This document shows, in pieces, positions 45,317 through 55,352 of a DNA stretch of 64,000 nucleotides. The translations under genes were made by a program, and so were the position numbers. Below the pieces are notes generated by a model. That model did not search any database and had not been told where the DNA came from. It saw only the letters and a list, made by a program, of their open reading frames with translations. Origin of the DNA: Capsaspora owczarzaki ATCC 30864 (lineage: Eukaryota; Opisthokonta; Filasterea); the NCBI RefSeq assembly GCF_000151315.2, contig NW_011887292.1, forward strand, positions 1,618,747 through 1,682,746, written 5' to 3'. Within the stretch, counting starts at the first letter, position 1; every line of letters begins with the position of its first letter.

Positions 45317-47052
45317 ATGCTGCAGTCCGTCGTCGTGCGCCTTCAACCGTCCGCCTCGTCCGCCTTGTCTGCTTCCGTCTGCCGTCGAATGGCTTCTTCC
45401 ACCGCGCTGCCCATCATTACCTCGTACATTAACGGCGCACGCGTGCCTGTCGACGCTGCTCGTGCGGCGCTGTGCTTTGACAAGCGCAACCCAGCCACGG
45501 GCCAGGTGTTTGCCCAGGTGCAGTCCGCCGACGAGCGCGAGCTCAACCACGCAGTCGCCGTCGCCCAGGCCGCCCAGCGCGAGTGGGCCGCCCTGAATGG
45601 CGCCGAGCGATCCCGCATCCTGCGCAAGGCCGCCCAGCTCATCCGCGATCGCACGCAAGCGCTCGCGGAAGTCGAAGTGCGCGATGTCGGCAAGCCAATT
45701 GCCGAGGCGCTCAGCTACGACATCAACTCTGGCGCAGACGTCTTCGAGTACTATGCCAGTGTTGCTGCCACCATGCATGGCAAGTTCTTTAGCAACTTTA
45801 GCACGTCCGTGGCCAGTCGACCAGCACGATCGTTTGCCTACACGATTCGAGAGCCTTTGGGTGTTTGCGCTGGAATTGGTGAGTCGCGCGCGCAGCAATG
45901 TTGTTTTCGGAGAGATCCTGACTTGTGCATCCTGACTCGCACTCTGATCGATGGTGTCACTCACGAGCAATCCCTCTTTTGTTTTGACACACAAATCTCT
46001 TCCTCGGCCCAGGCGCGTGGAACTACCCCTTCCAGATCGCCTCGTGGAAGACCGCCCCCGCCCTGGCGTGTGGCAACTCGATGGTGTTCAAGCCAAGTGA
46101 GCTCACGCCGTCGTCGGCCGTGGAGCTCGCCGCCATCTTGACCGAGGCTGGTGTTCCCGCGGGCGTCTTTAACGTTGTCCAGGGCGCCGGCAACATTGGC
46201 CGCGGCATAACCGCACATCCCGACATTGCCAAAGTGACGTTCACTGGCGAGAGCGGCACTGGCAAGCATGTGATGCGGTCGTCCAGCGACTCGCTCAAGA
46301 AGGTGACGCTCGAGCTCGGCGGCAAGTCGCCGCTGATTGTCTTTGACGACTGCAAACTCGACGACGCCGTCTCTGGCGCTCTCATGGCCAACTTTTACAC
46401 GCAGGGCGAAGTGTGCACCAACGGCACGCGCGTCTTTGTCCAGCGCAGCATTCACGACAAGTTTATTGCCCGGCTGCGTGAGCGCATGAGTGCAACAGCC
46501 CAACCAGGCATTGTTATTGGCAATCCCATGGACGAGAAGACCAATGTTGGAGCACTCATCAGCGAGCCACACATGCAAAAGGTGCTTGGCTACATTGCCA
46601 AGGGCAAGGCAGAAGGCGCCAAGCTGATTGCAGGAGGCAACCGCTTCCAGCCCACGGACGCCGCTTTCAAGGACGGCTACTTTGTCGAGCCCACCGTTTT
46701 CGATGAGTGCTCCGACTCGATGGCCATTGTGCGGGAGGAAATCTTTGGCCCCGTCATGTCCATCCTTCCTTTCGACACGGACGAGGAGGTCATTCGGCGC
46801 GCCAACGCCACATCCTTTGGGCTGGCCGCAGGAGTGTTCACCAGCTCGCTGCAACGCGCCCACACCTCTGTTGCGTCCTTGCAAGCTGGCATCGTTTGGG
46901 TGAACAATTACAACTTGGCGCCTGTCGAAGTTCCCTTTGGCGGCTTCAAGGAAAGCGGCATTGGCAAGGAGAATGGCACCGAATCGATCGAGAACTTTAC
47001 CCAGCTCAAGATGGTCTACATGGAAATGGATGGCATTGCTTCTGTTTTTTGA
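45317..47052 (+). CDS. ALDH9A1: 4-trimethylaminobutyraldehyde dehydrogenase (ALDH9A1-like)
   Basis: NAD-dependent aldehyde dehydrogenase expected to oxidise 4-trimethylaminobutyraldehyde to gamma-butyrobetaine. Two exons (45317-45878, 46013-47052) encode 533 residues. The join recreates [20 protein letters not shown], identical to human ALDH9A1 except at a few positions. Other landmarks: SWKTAPALACGNSMVFKPS, VTLELGGKSPLIVF with the general-base Glu, catalytic Cys322 in YTQGEVCTNGTRVFVQ, EEIFGPVMSILPFDT, VNNYNLAPVEVPFGG and the C-terminus LKMVYMEMDGIASVF (human LKTVCVEMGDVESAF). About 25-30 N-terminal residues (MLQSVVVRLQPSASSALSAS) look like a mitochondrial presequence, which the human cytosolic enzyme lacks; an alternative Met at about residue 25 (RRMASSTALP) would give a cytosolic form. 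It is divergently paired with the TMLHE-like gene. Confidence 0.93.
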
Positions 47053-47184
47053 CGAAAAGAGAAAGAAAGAAGGAAAGAAAGAAAAAAGGGGGCAAGCAAG
47101 CAATTCGATTTTTGTGCGTGTGTGTGAAATTACCCATTGATAGATCAACAAATAACAATGACGATAATAAGGGCAACGACAACG

Positions 47185-47277
<93 letters not shown>

Positions 47278-47281
47278 CAAC

Positions 47282-47327
<46 letters not shown>

Positions 47328-47494
47328 CGCTCGACAACGATCAAATGCAAAGCTGCAAACTCGAAACACGAGATAAAATACTAAAAGCACAAAAAAAAAA
47401 CAAATCAGAAAACAGATCCTGAAGAAATACCAAAAACAAAAACCGCTCTTGAAGCGGCGCGGCCAGCCAGCCGTAGCAAGGAGAAACTGGGCGG
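47053..47494. other. Convergent intergenic region, ALDH9/SLC35D
   Basis: 442 bp between stops. It is mostly the AAC array listed separately, plus A-rich sequence at about 47385-47445. No gene. Confidence 0.6.
47178..47336. repeat. (AAC)n microsatellite with one interruption
   Basis: About 50 AAC/GTT units, interrupted once by AACACAACAC near 47273-47283, lie just downstream of the ALDH9 stop codon, probably in its 3' UTR. Confidence 0.97.
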
Positions 47495-48712
47495 TTACTT
47501 GGCGGGTCGGGCCTTTGGTGCCTCTTCGATAAACTTGACGTAAGAATAGTACACGCTACCAGAGACGGAAATGTTCAGGCCAACAAAGTTGGCCATGGAG
47601 AAGATGTAATCGCCACCGAGGAACATGCCCAGGTAGGTGGTGAGGATGTTCTTGAGACAGCCGACGACGGTGGTTGTGAGCGGCGAGTTGGCCTTGGTGC
47701 ACAGGAAGATGGAGTAGTTGAGGATCAGGCCCATGACGGATGAGAGAAGGAATTGGAATTGGAAGCCGGCATCGCCCCAACCTTGGAACTGGAGCATGGC
47801 GTTCCACTCGGCGGGAGCAAACAGGAAAAAGTACGCAAAGCAGAATGGCAGCGAGAAGAGCGAGTTGTAGTAGAGGAGGCCAATGGTGCCGAGCTCCTTG
47901 CTGTCGAGCTTCTTCTTGAGGACAACACCAGAGAGGGCGGTGCACAGGTTGTTGACTGTGACCATAAAGTATCCGAACGGATCGAACGCGAGATCGTCGG
48001 CGGCAGCGATCAGAGCACCGCCGATGAGCAGACCGACGCTGAGCTTGACCTTGGGCGTGGAGGAGACGCCGAGAATGTAGTACTCGAGGACCATGGTCAT
48101 GAAGATGGAGAAGCGACGCAGCACGGTGAGCATTGGCAGGCTTGTGAGCTTTGTGCCACCCAGTCCGCTGGCCGTGTTGAGGAAGAAGAGCAAGGGCAGC
48201 GGGAAGGTCATCTTGGCGACGTGCATGGAGAGATCCGGGAAGGTGACCTTGCCCAGCGCCTTGAGCACTTGCAGCGTGACGATGGTGGCAACAAACTGGC
48301 CGAGCGCGACGCCCATGAACGACGGGAAGCCGTACGTGGTCAGGACAATCTTGTTGACAAAGATGATGAGGAGGGACGAGACGGCGTAGAACAACGCAGT
48401 GCCGATCTGCTCCCTGCGGGACGGGCCCGAGTGGGCGGACGAGGACGAGGACGAGCCGCCGCCGCTGCTGCTGCTGCTGCCACTGCCAATGTTGCCACTG
48501 CCGGAGATGTTGTTGATGTTGATGTTGTTGTGGATTGAGGGCATGCCGATCGCGATGGACTGACCGCCGGCAGAGGACGAGCCATCTGAGGCGGTGTCAT
48601 GGACGAGGCCAGTCAGGTTGATCCGCTCACGAGAGCCGCGCTGCCCGGCCGGCAGGTGAGCAAGGCCCATGTGGCCCATGTGACGGTGCTGCTGCTGTTG
48701 CTGCTGCTCCAT
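47495..48712 (-). CDS. SLC35D-family nucleotide-sugar transporter
   Basis: Single-exon gene encoding 405 residues. The first ~110 residues are a Gln/Ser/Gly/Asn-rich disordered head. About ten membrane helices follow. Motifs match animal SLC35D1/D2 closely: LIIFVNKIVLTTYGFPS, VALGQFVATIVTL, MTFPLPLLFFLN, LPMLTVLRRFSIFMTM, AADDLAFDPFGYFMV, KKKLDSKELGTIGLLYYN, NSPLTTTVVGCLKNILTTY and GGDYIFSMANFVGLNISVSG. SLC35D proteins carry UDP-glucuronate, UDP-GlcNAc or UDP-GalNAc into the ER or Golgi lumen. Substrate choice cannot be read from the sequence. This is a second nucleotide-sugar carrier in the window, from a different branch than the one at the left edge. Confidence 0.93.
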   Translation of the reverse strand: MEQQQQQQHRHMGHMGLAHLPAGQRGSRERINLTGLVHDTASDGSSSAGGQSIAIGMPSIHNNININNISGSGNIGSGSSSSSGGGSSSSSSAHSGPSRREQIGTALFYAVSSLLIIFVNKIVLTTYGFPSFMGVALGQFVATIVTLQVLKALGKVTFPDLSMHVAKMTFPLPLLFFLNTASGLGGTKLTSLPMLTVLRRFSIFMTMVLEYYILGVSSTPKVKLSVGLLIGGALIAAADDLAFDPFGYFMVTVNNLCTALSGVVLKKKLDSKELGTIGLLYYNSLFSLPFCFAYFFLFAPAEWNAMLQFQGWGDAGFQFQFLLSSVMGLILNYSIFLCTKANSPLTTTVVGCLKNILTTYLGMFLGGDYIFSMANFVGLNISVSGSVYYSYVKFIEEAPKARPAK

Positions 48713-49478
48713 TTGCGTTGCGGCTGGTGAAGCGAGTTCAGGAGGGAGAAGCGAATAATGATAAAAATAATAATAATAATAAAAAATAACAGATTCACCC
48801 TTCTGAACAACAAGGGGAGGGGGAATGAGAACTGGGGTGCAAAATCAAAGATGGAAAGGATGAGGAAGATGAAGATTAGAAGGAGGAGGAGGTGTGGGGG
48901 GGGGGAAAGGGAAATTGTGTCAACGACGAGTGAAAGAGAGAGAGAGAGAGAGAGAGAGAACGCGTGGATCTCAAGGGGGGAAACACAGCCCCTCACCCTT
49001 CCCTTCCCCTCATCCCCAAAGGATCAAAAGTGAGCAAAATACAAGACACCCCCCAATTGGTAGTCATGGGGCCCGGCCGGGGGAAACTCGTGCACACTAC
49101 CACGGGAGGTTGATTCATCAACGGACTGTTCCGGAACAGGAGGATGGATCACCAAGGAGACACATCCCATCATCGCAACAGCGTGGATCGGTGATCAAGC
49201 TTACCAGTCGCAAGCGGCGGAGCAAGCGTACAGTAGTCCAGTATTCTGATTCGGCTTAAACATCGAGTGCAAAACAAGGCGAATCACGAAAGCACAAACA
49301 GCAACATCGCAGTTGCCGCGTTGTGTTCGCTTGATTGTCGCGGCAAATCACCTGTCATGAAGCCAAAGCTCAGACACCAGTTTGTGACAACAAATAAAAA
49401 AAAACTCGAACATGCGTTGCGAAACAACGTAAACGCTCAGACCAGTCGCTGTTTTGTGTTGTTTTAGCAGGCTTTCTG
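48713..49478. other. Divergent intergenic region with a structured-looking block
   Basis: 766 bp between divergent genes. The left part has AT-rich and GA-rich low complexity. From about 49060 to 49255 the composition changes to non-repetitive GC-balanced sequence with several short inverted repeats: TTGATTCATCAA at 49110-49121, GTTCCGGAAC at 49128-49137, and GATCACC at 49147-49153 paired with GGTGATC at 49190-49196. It might be an RNA gene but matches none that I know. Confidence 0.4.
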
Positions 49479-50664
49479 ATGCAGACAGCCAAGAGTGCCA
49501 AGCCAACCATCAGCCCAAGGATGGAGCGCATCCAAGCACAGGATGTCCATGTTCGTGCGCGAATCGCAGCGTGTGCTGCGCGAGCTCAGGCAGTGCTCGA
49601 CTTGCTTGCCAAGTACGAGCTCGCGGAAGCAGCAAGAGCCGATGCACAACCAGCAGAAGCAAGCAGATCAGGCCCATCCGCGTCCGGCGCAGAGCAGGCA
49701 GTGTCCGATGCACCGTCTGAAACTGTGCACGCTGAGGCTACGGCACTCACGCCTGAGACGATGAGCGCAGGTTTCTCTGAGCCACGAGGCCAGCCGAAGA
49801 AGAAGGGAGCGAAATCCCAATCGCGCGCCTCGCCGACCAACGTCCAGGCTGGCAGGCAGCAGGCACATGCATCAAAGCCCACACCGCGTCCTGATTCAGC
49901 CGCCGTCGCCCATGCGCGCGAAACGCTCGTGCATGCTTGGCTGGTGGACCATTTGTTGCAGCAGAGCGGCAGTGTCCTCGCGCACTTTCCGTACGTCTAC
50001 GAGCACGAGTGGGATGCGAGCGGGAGCCCTGATGGTGGACGCCAAGTAATTCCTCGCGAGCAGCGACGTGAGCGGCTCGGGAGCGGCGACCTGGTGCTCC
50101 ATGCAGCGTCTGGGAGCGAATTTGCGGTCGTCGAGGTCAAGCTGATCGAGTTTCCTCCTCGCCGCAACCAAATCGAAAAAACTGAAGGCAACCCAAAGGA
50201 GCCTTGTACAAGTGCACCACCGGGCCATGAGGACTTGTCTCCTGCTCGTCAAGCAGCCGAAACCGAGACTTTGCCAGCAATCGCACCGACCTCCGCGGAC
50301 AGTCTCGCATCCAAGCTGGCCGAACTCCATTTGAATGCCTCAGTCCCAATCCCAGATGCCACAGAATGCCTCAGTCCCAATCCCAGATGCCACAGAAACG
50401 AGCAAGTGTGATGCATCCGACGCCGGAGGAGATTCGTCGAGCAAGGACTCCAGATTATTAAGTCGTCAGCAGCCGAACGCCAACACGAGCCGGCAAAAGG
50501 CTGCCAAGCTTCGCGAGCAAGCCCTCCGCTACGGCGAATGGTGGATGCGCAAGCACCCTCAGGCTATTACGCGTGTCTTTACTGTGACCGGGGCTTCGGA
50601 AGATTGCATCAGCGAGCTTGGTGCGTATGCGAAGGGTGCGTGGCTGCCAGTTGTCGCCCTCTGA
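49479..50664 (+). CDS. PD-(D/E)XK nuclease-like protein, frame interrupted by a 31-bp tandem duplication
   Basis: Two adjoining frames appear to belong to one gene: 49479-50411 (310 residues) and 50335-50664. The first has a disordered Ala/Pro/Gln region, then a helical start (ARETLVHAWLVDHLLQQSG), then LGSGDLVLHAA and FAVVEVKLIEF. A D followed ~13 residues later by E-x-K is the PD-(D/E)XK core pattern. The second frame adds KAAKLREQALRYGEWWMRK and TRVFTVTG, resembling the following helix (QxxxYG) and strand of such folds. The two are offset because a 31-bp unit (AATGCCTCAGTCCCAATCCC...) occurs twice in tandem at about 50334-50395, and 31 is not a multiple of three. This may be a real disrupted allele, a variable site or an assembly error. 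Function unknown; DNA repair or RNA processing are possibilities. The start is uncertain. Confidence 0.55.
50334..50395. repeat. 31-bp perfect tandem duplication
   Basis: Two identical adjacent copies of a 31-bp unit. The length shifts the reading frame between the two halves of the nuclease-like gene. Confidence 0.9.
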
Positions 50665-50812
50665 TCCTTGCCCTGTCCTCCGACCATTAATATAGACCTG
50701 ATGTTTCCATCTTTCGTCTCGTTTTCCTTTATTTTTGATTTGCAGCATTTGGATGCTCGTTCTTCGAGAGCTCACTTCATTTTTCTTTGTTCCTTGTTCT
50801 GCGTTGAGAAAA

Positions 50813-51383
50813 ATGACTACTCTCTCTGTCGACGGCCAGCGCACCAGCGGCCAGAGCATCCGCACACAAAATGGTATGCCCGCTTGCTTCGTTTCTGTGT
50901 TCCTGTGTGGGTTGGTGTTGAGACAGGGGCGGTTGAGTGTACATTGCAATTGAAGCGCAGCCAACTTTGATTATTATTTTATTTTTATTTTATTTTTTAT
51001 TTTTTGTTTGTCTCAACCTGCTTCTGTTTTGTCCTCGTGTTCTGCAGTCATGGCTGCCATGTCGGTCGCCAACATTGTCAAGAGCTCCCTCGGCCCGGTC
51101 GGTCTGGACAAGATGATGGTCGACGAAATCGGTGTATGTTAACCTCTTTTTTTTTTTTTTTTTTCACGATCTGTGAATTTTTTTTTTTTTTTTTTTGGTA
51201 ATTCTCGTCCGTTTTTTTTGTTCCCGCGGTCTCGTCGGGAGCGTCACCGCGCGCACCCCTGCTGTCAGGTTGGAGTCGTCGTCGATGAGTAGATGGATGT
51301 GCGCAGTCCGATGCGCAGGTCACAGCAGCACGTACAGCAGCAACTCCCAGCAGAAAGCAAAAAGCGCTCTGAAACACGCGGCA

Positions 51384-51415
<32 letters not shown>

Positions 51416-53277
51416 CGTTGGGTTTCATTCAGCGAAACTGTTAGATCAGCATTACGAAAAACAAAAAAAAAAAAAATCGAGCTCGAACAACAACAGAAGC
51501 ATCAGACACAGTGCGATGGCTGTACATCAACCCGTGCAAACCTGCTCTTTGACAACCCCTCTGTTGCCATACTCACCCTCGTCACTTGAATTCAAACAAC
51601 ACCAAACAAAACAAAAAAAAAAAAAAAAACAGGATGTCACCATCACCAACGACGGCGCTACCATCCTCCGCCTGCTGGATGTCGAGCACCCTGCTGCCAA
51701 GGTGTTGTGCGAGCTGGCTCAGCTGCAAGACCAGGAGGTTGGCGACGGCACCACCTCGGTCGTTATTGTGGCTGCAGAGCTGCTCAAGAATGCAGACGAG
51801 CTTGTCAAGTGCAAGATCCACCCGACATCCATCATTGCCGGCTACCGACTGGCGTGCAAGGAGGCTGTGCGATACATCCAGGAGCACCTGTCGATCAGCA
51901 CAGACTCGCTCGGCCGCGAGTCGATTGTCAACGCCGCAAAGACGTCCATGTCGTCCAAGATTATTGGCGCCGAGTCAGAGTTCTTCTCCAACATGATTGT
52001 GGACGCACTCGAGGCCGTGTCCAAGATTAACGCAAACGGCGACCGCAAGTGCCCCGTCAAGGCCGTTAACGTGCTCAAGGCGCACGGCAAGAGCGCTCGC
52101 GAGTCTGTCCTTGTCAAGGGCTACGCCCTCAACTGCACAGTGGCTTCGCAGGCCATGCCCAAGCGCATTGAGAACGCCAAGATTGCCGTGCTCGACATCA
52201 ACCTGCAGAAGGCGCGCATGCACCTCGGCGTCAACGTTCTCGTGGACGACCCAGACAAGCTCGAGGCCATCCGTCAACGCGAGGCGGACATCACCAAGGA
52301 GCGCATCCAGAAGATTCTGGCCACTGGCGCCAACGTCATTCTCACCACCAAGGGCATTGACGATCTCTGCCTCAAGTACTTTGTTGAGGCTGGCGCCATG
52401 GCTGTCCGCCGCTGCCGAAAAGAAGATCTCAAGCGCATCGCCCGCGCCACCGGTGCCACGCTGTGCTTGACGCTCGCCAACCTCGAGGGCGAGGAAAGCT
52501 TTGACGCCTCCATGCTCGGCCACGCCGATGAGGTTGCTCAGGACCGCATCAGCGACGACGAGCTCATCTTCATCAAGGGCACCAAGGCCCACCCCGCCTC
52601 CTCCATCATTCTGCGCGGCGCAAACGACTTTATGCTGGACGAAATGGAACGCTCCGTCCACGACGCTCTCTGCGTGGTCAAGCGTGTCATGGAGTCCAAG
52701 TCGCTCGTTCCCGGCGGTGGTGCCGTCGAGGCCGCCCTCTCCATCTACCTCGAGAACTTTGCCACCACTCTCGGCTCGCGCGAGCAGCTCGCCATTGCCG
52801 AGTTTGCCCACTCGCTCCTCGTCATTCCCAAGACCCTGGCTGGCAACGCTGCCAAGGACTCGACCGACCTCGTTGCCAAGCTCCGTGCCTACCACAATGC
52901 TGCCCAAGTCGATTCTACCAAGACTGAGCTCCAGTGGTATGTGGGGGAGGGGGGTTTGTTGCTGTTGTTGTTGTTGTCGTAGTAGTAGTAGCAGTTGTTG
53001 TTGTTGTTGTGCCTCCAAGCTCACTTTTGCCCCCGTCCTCTTTGTTTGTCTCTTTTGCAACATCAGGACTGGCCTTGACTTGATCGAGGGCGTTGTTCGT
53101 AACAACTTGGCTGCCGGTGTTCTTGAGCCCGCCATGAGCAAAATCAAGAGCTTCAAGTTTGCGACTGAGGCTGCCATCACAATTCTGCGCATTGACGATA
53201 TGATCAAGATCACCCCTGACCAAAAAGACGACCCCAACTCGTATCAAAACGCCATGCGCTCTGGCGCACTCGGGTAA
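50813..53277 (+). CDS. TCP1: Chaperonin CCT/TRiC subunit alpha
   Basis: Cytosolic group II chaperonin subunit that folds actin, tubulin and WD-repeat proteins. Four exons (50813-50873, 51048-51133, 51633-52936, 53067-53277) give 1662 nt and 553 residues (human TCP1 has 556). It starts [20 protein letters not shown] and continues [19 protein letters not shown]. ATPase motifs are present: [31 protein letters not shown] and [12 protein letters not shown]. Alpha-specific blocks include [65 protein letters not shown] and MRSGALG at the end (human ending AVHSGALND). All splice junctions keep phase. The second intron is long and contains several poly-T and poly-A runs. Confidence 0.97.
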
Positions 53278-53553
53278 ACGATCCGGACTTCTTTCTTTTT
53301 CCCCCTCGCGCAAGTCCTTTTTTACTTCTCTTGCGTCATTCTGGATGATTGTTGCCTTGCCCCCGTTTTTCACTGCCCGTTGTACTGCTGAACCAAACAA
53401 AAACAAATTGTACACCTATCATACTCTGCTGCTGCGTGATTGAAACAAAGAGTGTGGAAGCTGGGAAGAACAAAAAAAAAAATGGCGTTGGATGAAATCA
53501 ACAGGCAGACAAAAATCCCGTCGCGCAGCGTGTGACTATGTATGTAAAGGGTG
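53278..53553. other. Convergent 3' region, TCP1/POLR2K
   Basis: 276 bp between the two stop codons, AT-rich, with an A-run near 53473. Presumably both 3' UTRs; nothing else was seen. Confidence 0.5.
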
Positions 53554-54155
53554 TTAACGAGCTTGGAACTGAACCACTGGAAACGACAAGAACGAAGACA
53601 AGAGCAGTGAGAACAAGACAAGAGCAGTATTGTGCAGATGCATGTGGAGACGACGCTCTCTTCTGCATGCTTCCAACAGAGGTCGGCTTACTTCGTCGCG
53701 TTCGCTCCTTGTACATGATTCTGTAACCACATGCGGTGCACTTGATGGCATCCCGTTGCTTGAGCTCGTTGCGGGCACGGCAATCTGGGAAAGAAGGAAG
53801 AAGCAAAAAAAAAAAAAAAAAAAAAAAAAAAGTGAGAGCTCAAAGACCAGAGCTTATTCGCGCTGATTGCAGCGCAAGGGAGACTGGAAGTGTCAAGGAA
53901 GGGAAGTGTGAAAGGCGTGTGGTGCCCCCAAAAACCAGGAGGAGCGGACGCGCGAAAGAGGGGGGCAAAGCTGAGGCAAGCATGGTCTTTCTTGAACGTT
54001 GTCTCCACGTTCTCTTCGTCCTGCGCTGGCTGCTCCCCGTCCCCTGTCCCACCATCGCAGACGCCCGTCAGTAGGCTGTGTGTTGTGCGTGTGCTGAACG
54101 TACTTGCGCTGCCGCAGATGTAATACATGCCCGTCTGGGGTTGTTGCCGATCCAT
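53554..54155 (-). CDS. POLR2K: RNA polymerase subunit RPB12/RPABC4
   Basis: Small zinc-binding subunit shared by RNA polymerases I, II and III. Three exons (54104-54155, 53692-53784, 53554-53576) give 168 nt and 55 residues (human has 58). The reading is [48 protein letters not shown] and MVQFQAR. Human has [33 protein letters not shown] and LVVFDAR. The second zinc pair is normal (C33-x2-C36). The first reads C14-x4-C19 where the family has C-x2-C, because the only good donor at the exon 1 end (GTACGT) adds two residues. The last exon codes for only seven residues. The start ATG at 54155 matches the family. Confidence 0.88.
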
Positions 54156-55352
54156 GCTTTTTGTGTAGTGGGAATCGAAAGAAAAAAGCAGACTGGCTCA
54201 GACAATGAGCAGAAAGTTACAAGCGGGTGTCATATGTAATGGGGAGAAAATGATGCTCGATGAAAACGAGACGTTGTCGGAGAATGGGGCCGAAGCGAAA
54301 CAAAGTGCTGCTTTTGCGGGCGTTCAAACCGACCCGACTTTTGAGGAGGCTTTCTGTTGCTTTCGTGGGATAGTAAAGCCCAACCCGTGGATACATTCAC
54401 GTTCAAAATATAATTGACTATCAATTGCAACAGGCAAAGGGCGAAATGTGTGAAGGTACGAGCGGTTCTTTCCATTTACAACTTTTGCGCGAATCAACAC
54501 CTCGTATCGTCGGCTACGTTCGACCTTGAGCGATGGATTTTGAAAGGATGATAGATCGTGGTGATTTTTAATCGATTGTTGCAGTGCCGACTGCGGTACG
54601 AGGCGTTTTCGCAAACCCTGATTTTTGCAGTTCAAGTTGCGCTCTTGCAAAAAGTACCTGGCAGACGACTTAAAGTCCCAAAAATGACAACAAGTTGTTC
54701 TACGGCCGCGCCGCGCCTACCACGTCAATTCCAAACATTGGACATTCATCAGGCGCCAAAATCGAGGCCCGTCCAGCCGGGAACGGTCGCGTCTGGAGCA
54801 TTTGGAGCGTTTTTTCCAGGTTGCCATTGCAACTGTGGGCAATCCGACGTTTTTCTTTGGCCAAATCGCTCGCAAGTCCGAACCCGCGGGATGCCATTCC
54901 TCACTCGCAATCGCTTGAATCAGACTTGAGTGTTACTGGCGACCGCTGTGCTTTTCAAATGGAACGCTGAAACCAAAGCAACCGTTGCTTGTTGTTGTTG
55001 TCTGTTCAACAACCAAACCGCAGCCCTTTGACAATTTATTTTTTGTCATTTTTTTGTTGTTGTTATTTTTTGTATTTGATGGGCGCCTCACCGTGTCCAG
55101 CCCATGCACTCTCCGTCCACGCCTCTGATCGTGCTGACATGCTCTCGATCTCCCGGTTGGCCGTCCAAGCAAACAAAAGGTGTTGGGGTTGTGGCGTTCG
55201 AATCAGGACGAATTTTTTTCTTGTTTTTTGGTTTTTCCTGTTTTTTTTTTATTTTTTTTCAAGCCAAACAAACACAAACACACAAAAATCCTGTTCCAAA
55301 AGCAGGTTCAGCTCACTCCCAATTTCACCAAACAACCCCTCACCGAAACACC
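54156..55352. other. Divergent intergenic region, POLR2K/fascin
   Basis: 1197 bp between divergent starts. From 54200 to 54960 the sequence is non-repetitive and of balanced composition but has no long frame or conserved motif I can identify. From 55030 to 55265 it is T-rich and likely fascin leader sequence or an upstream intron. A GTTCGAATC at about 55196 resembles a tRNA T-loop, but no tRNA fold fits around it. Confidence 0.5.

Noticed and set aside
47006-47390. Open frames of poly-Asn, poly-Thr, poly-Leu, poly-Val and poly-Cys
   Set aside because: They come only from the AAC array downstream of ALDH9.
51975-53237. A 420-residue minus-strand open frame
   Set aside because: Antisense of the TCP1 main exon, where the sense strand is an unmistakable CCT alpha.
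55185-55210. GTTCGAATC resembling a tRNA T-arm
   Set aside because: No matching acceptor, D or anticodon stems can be folded around it.
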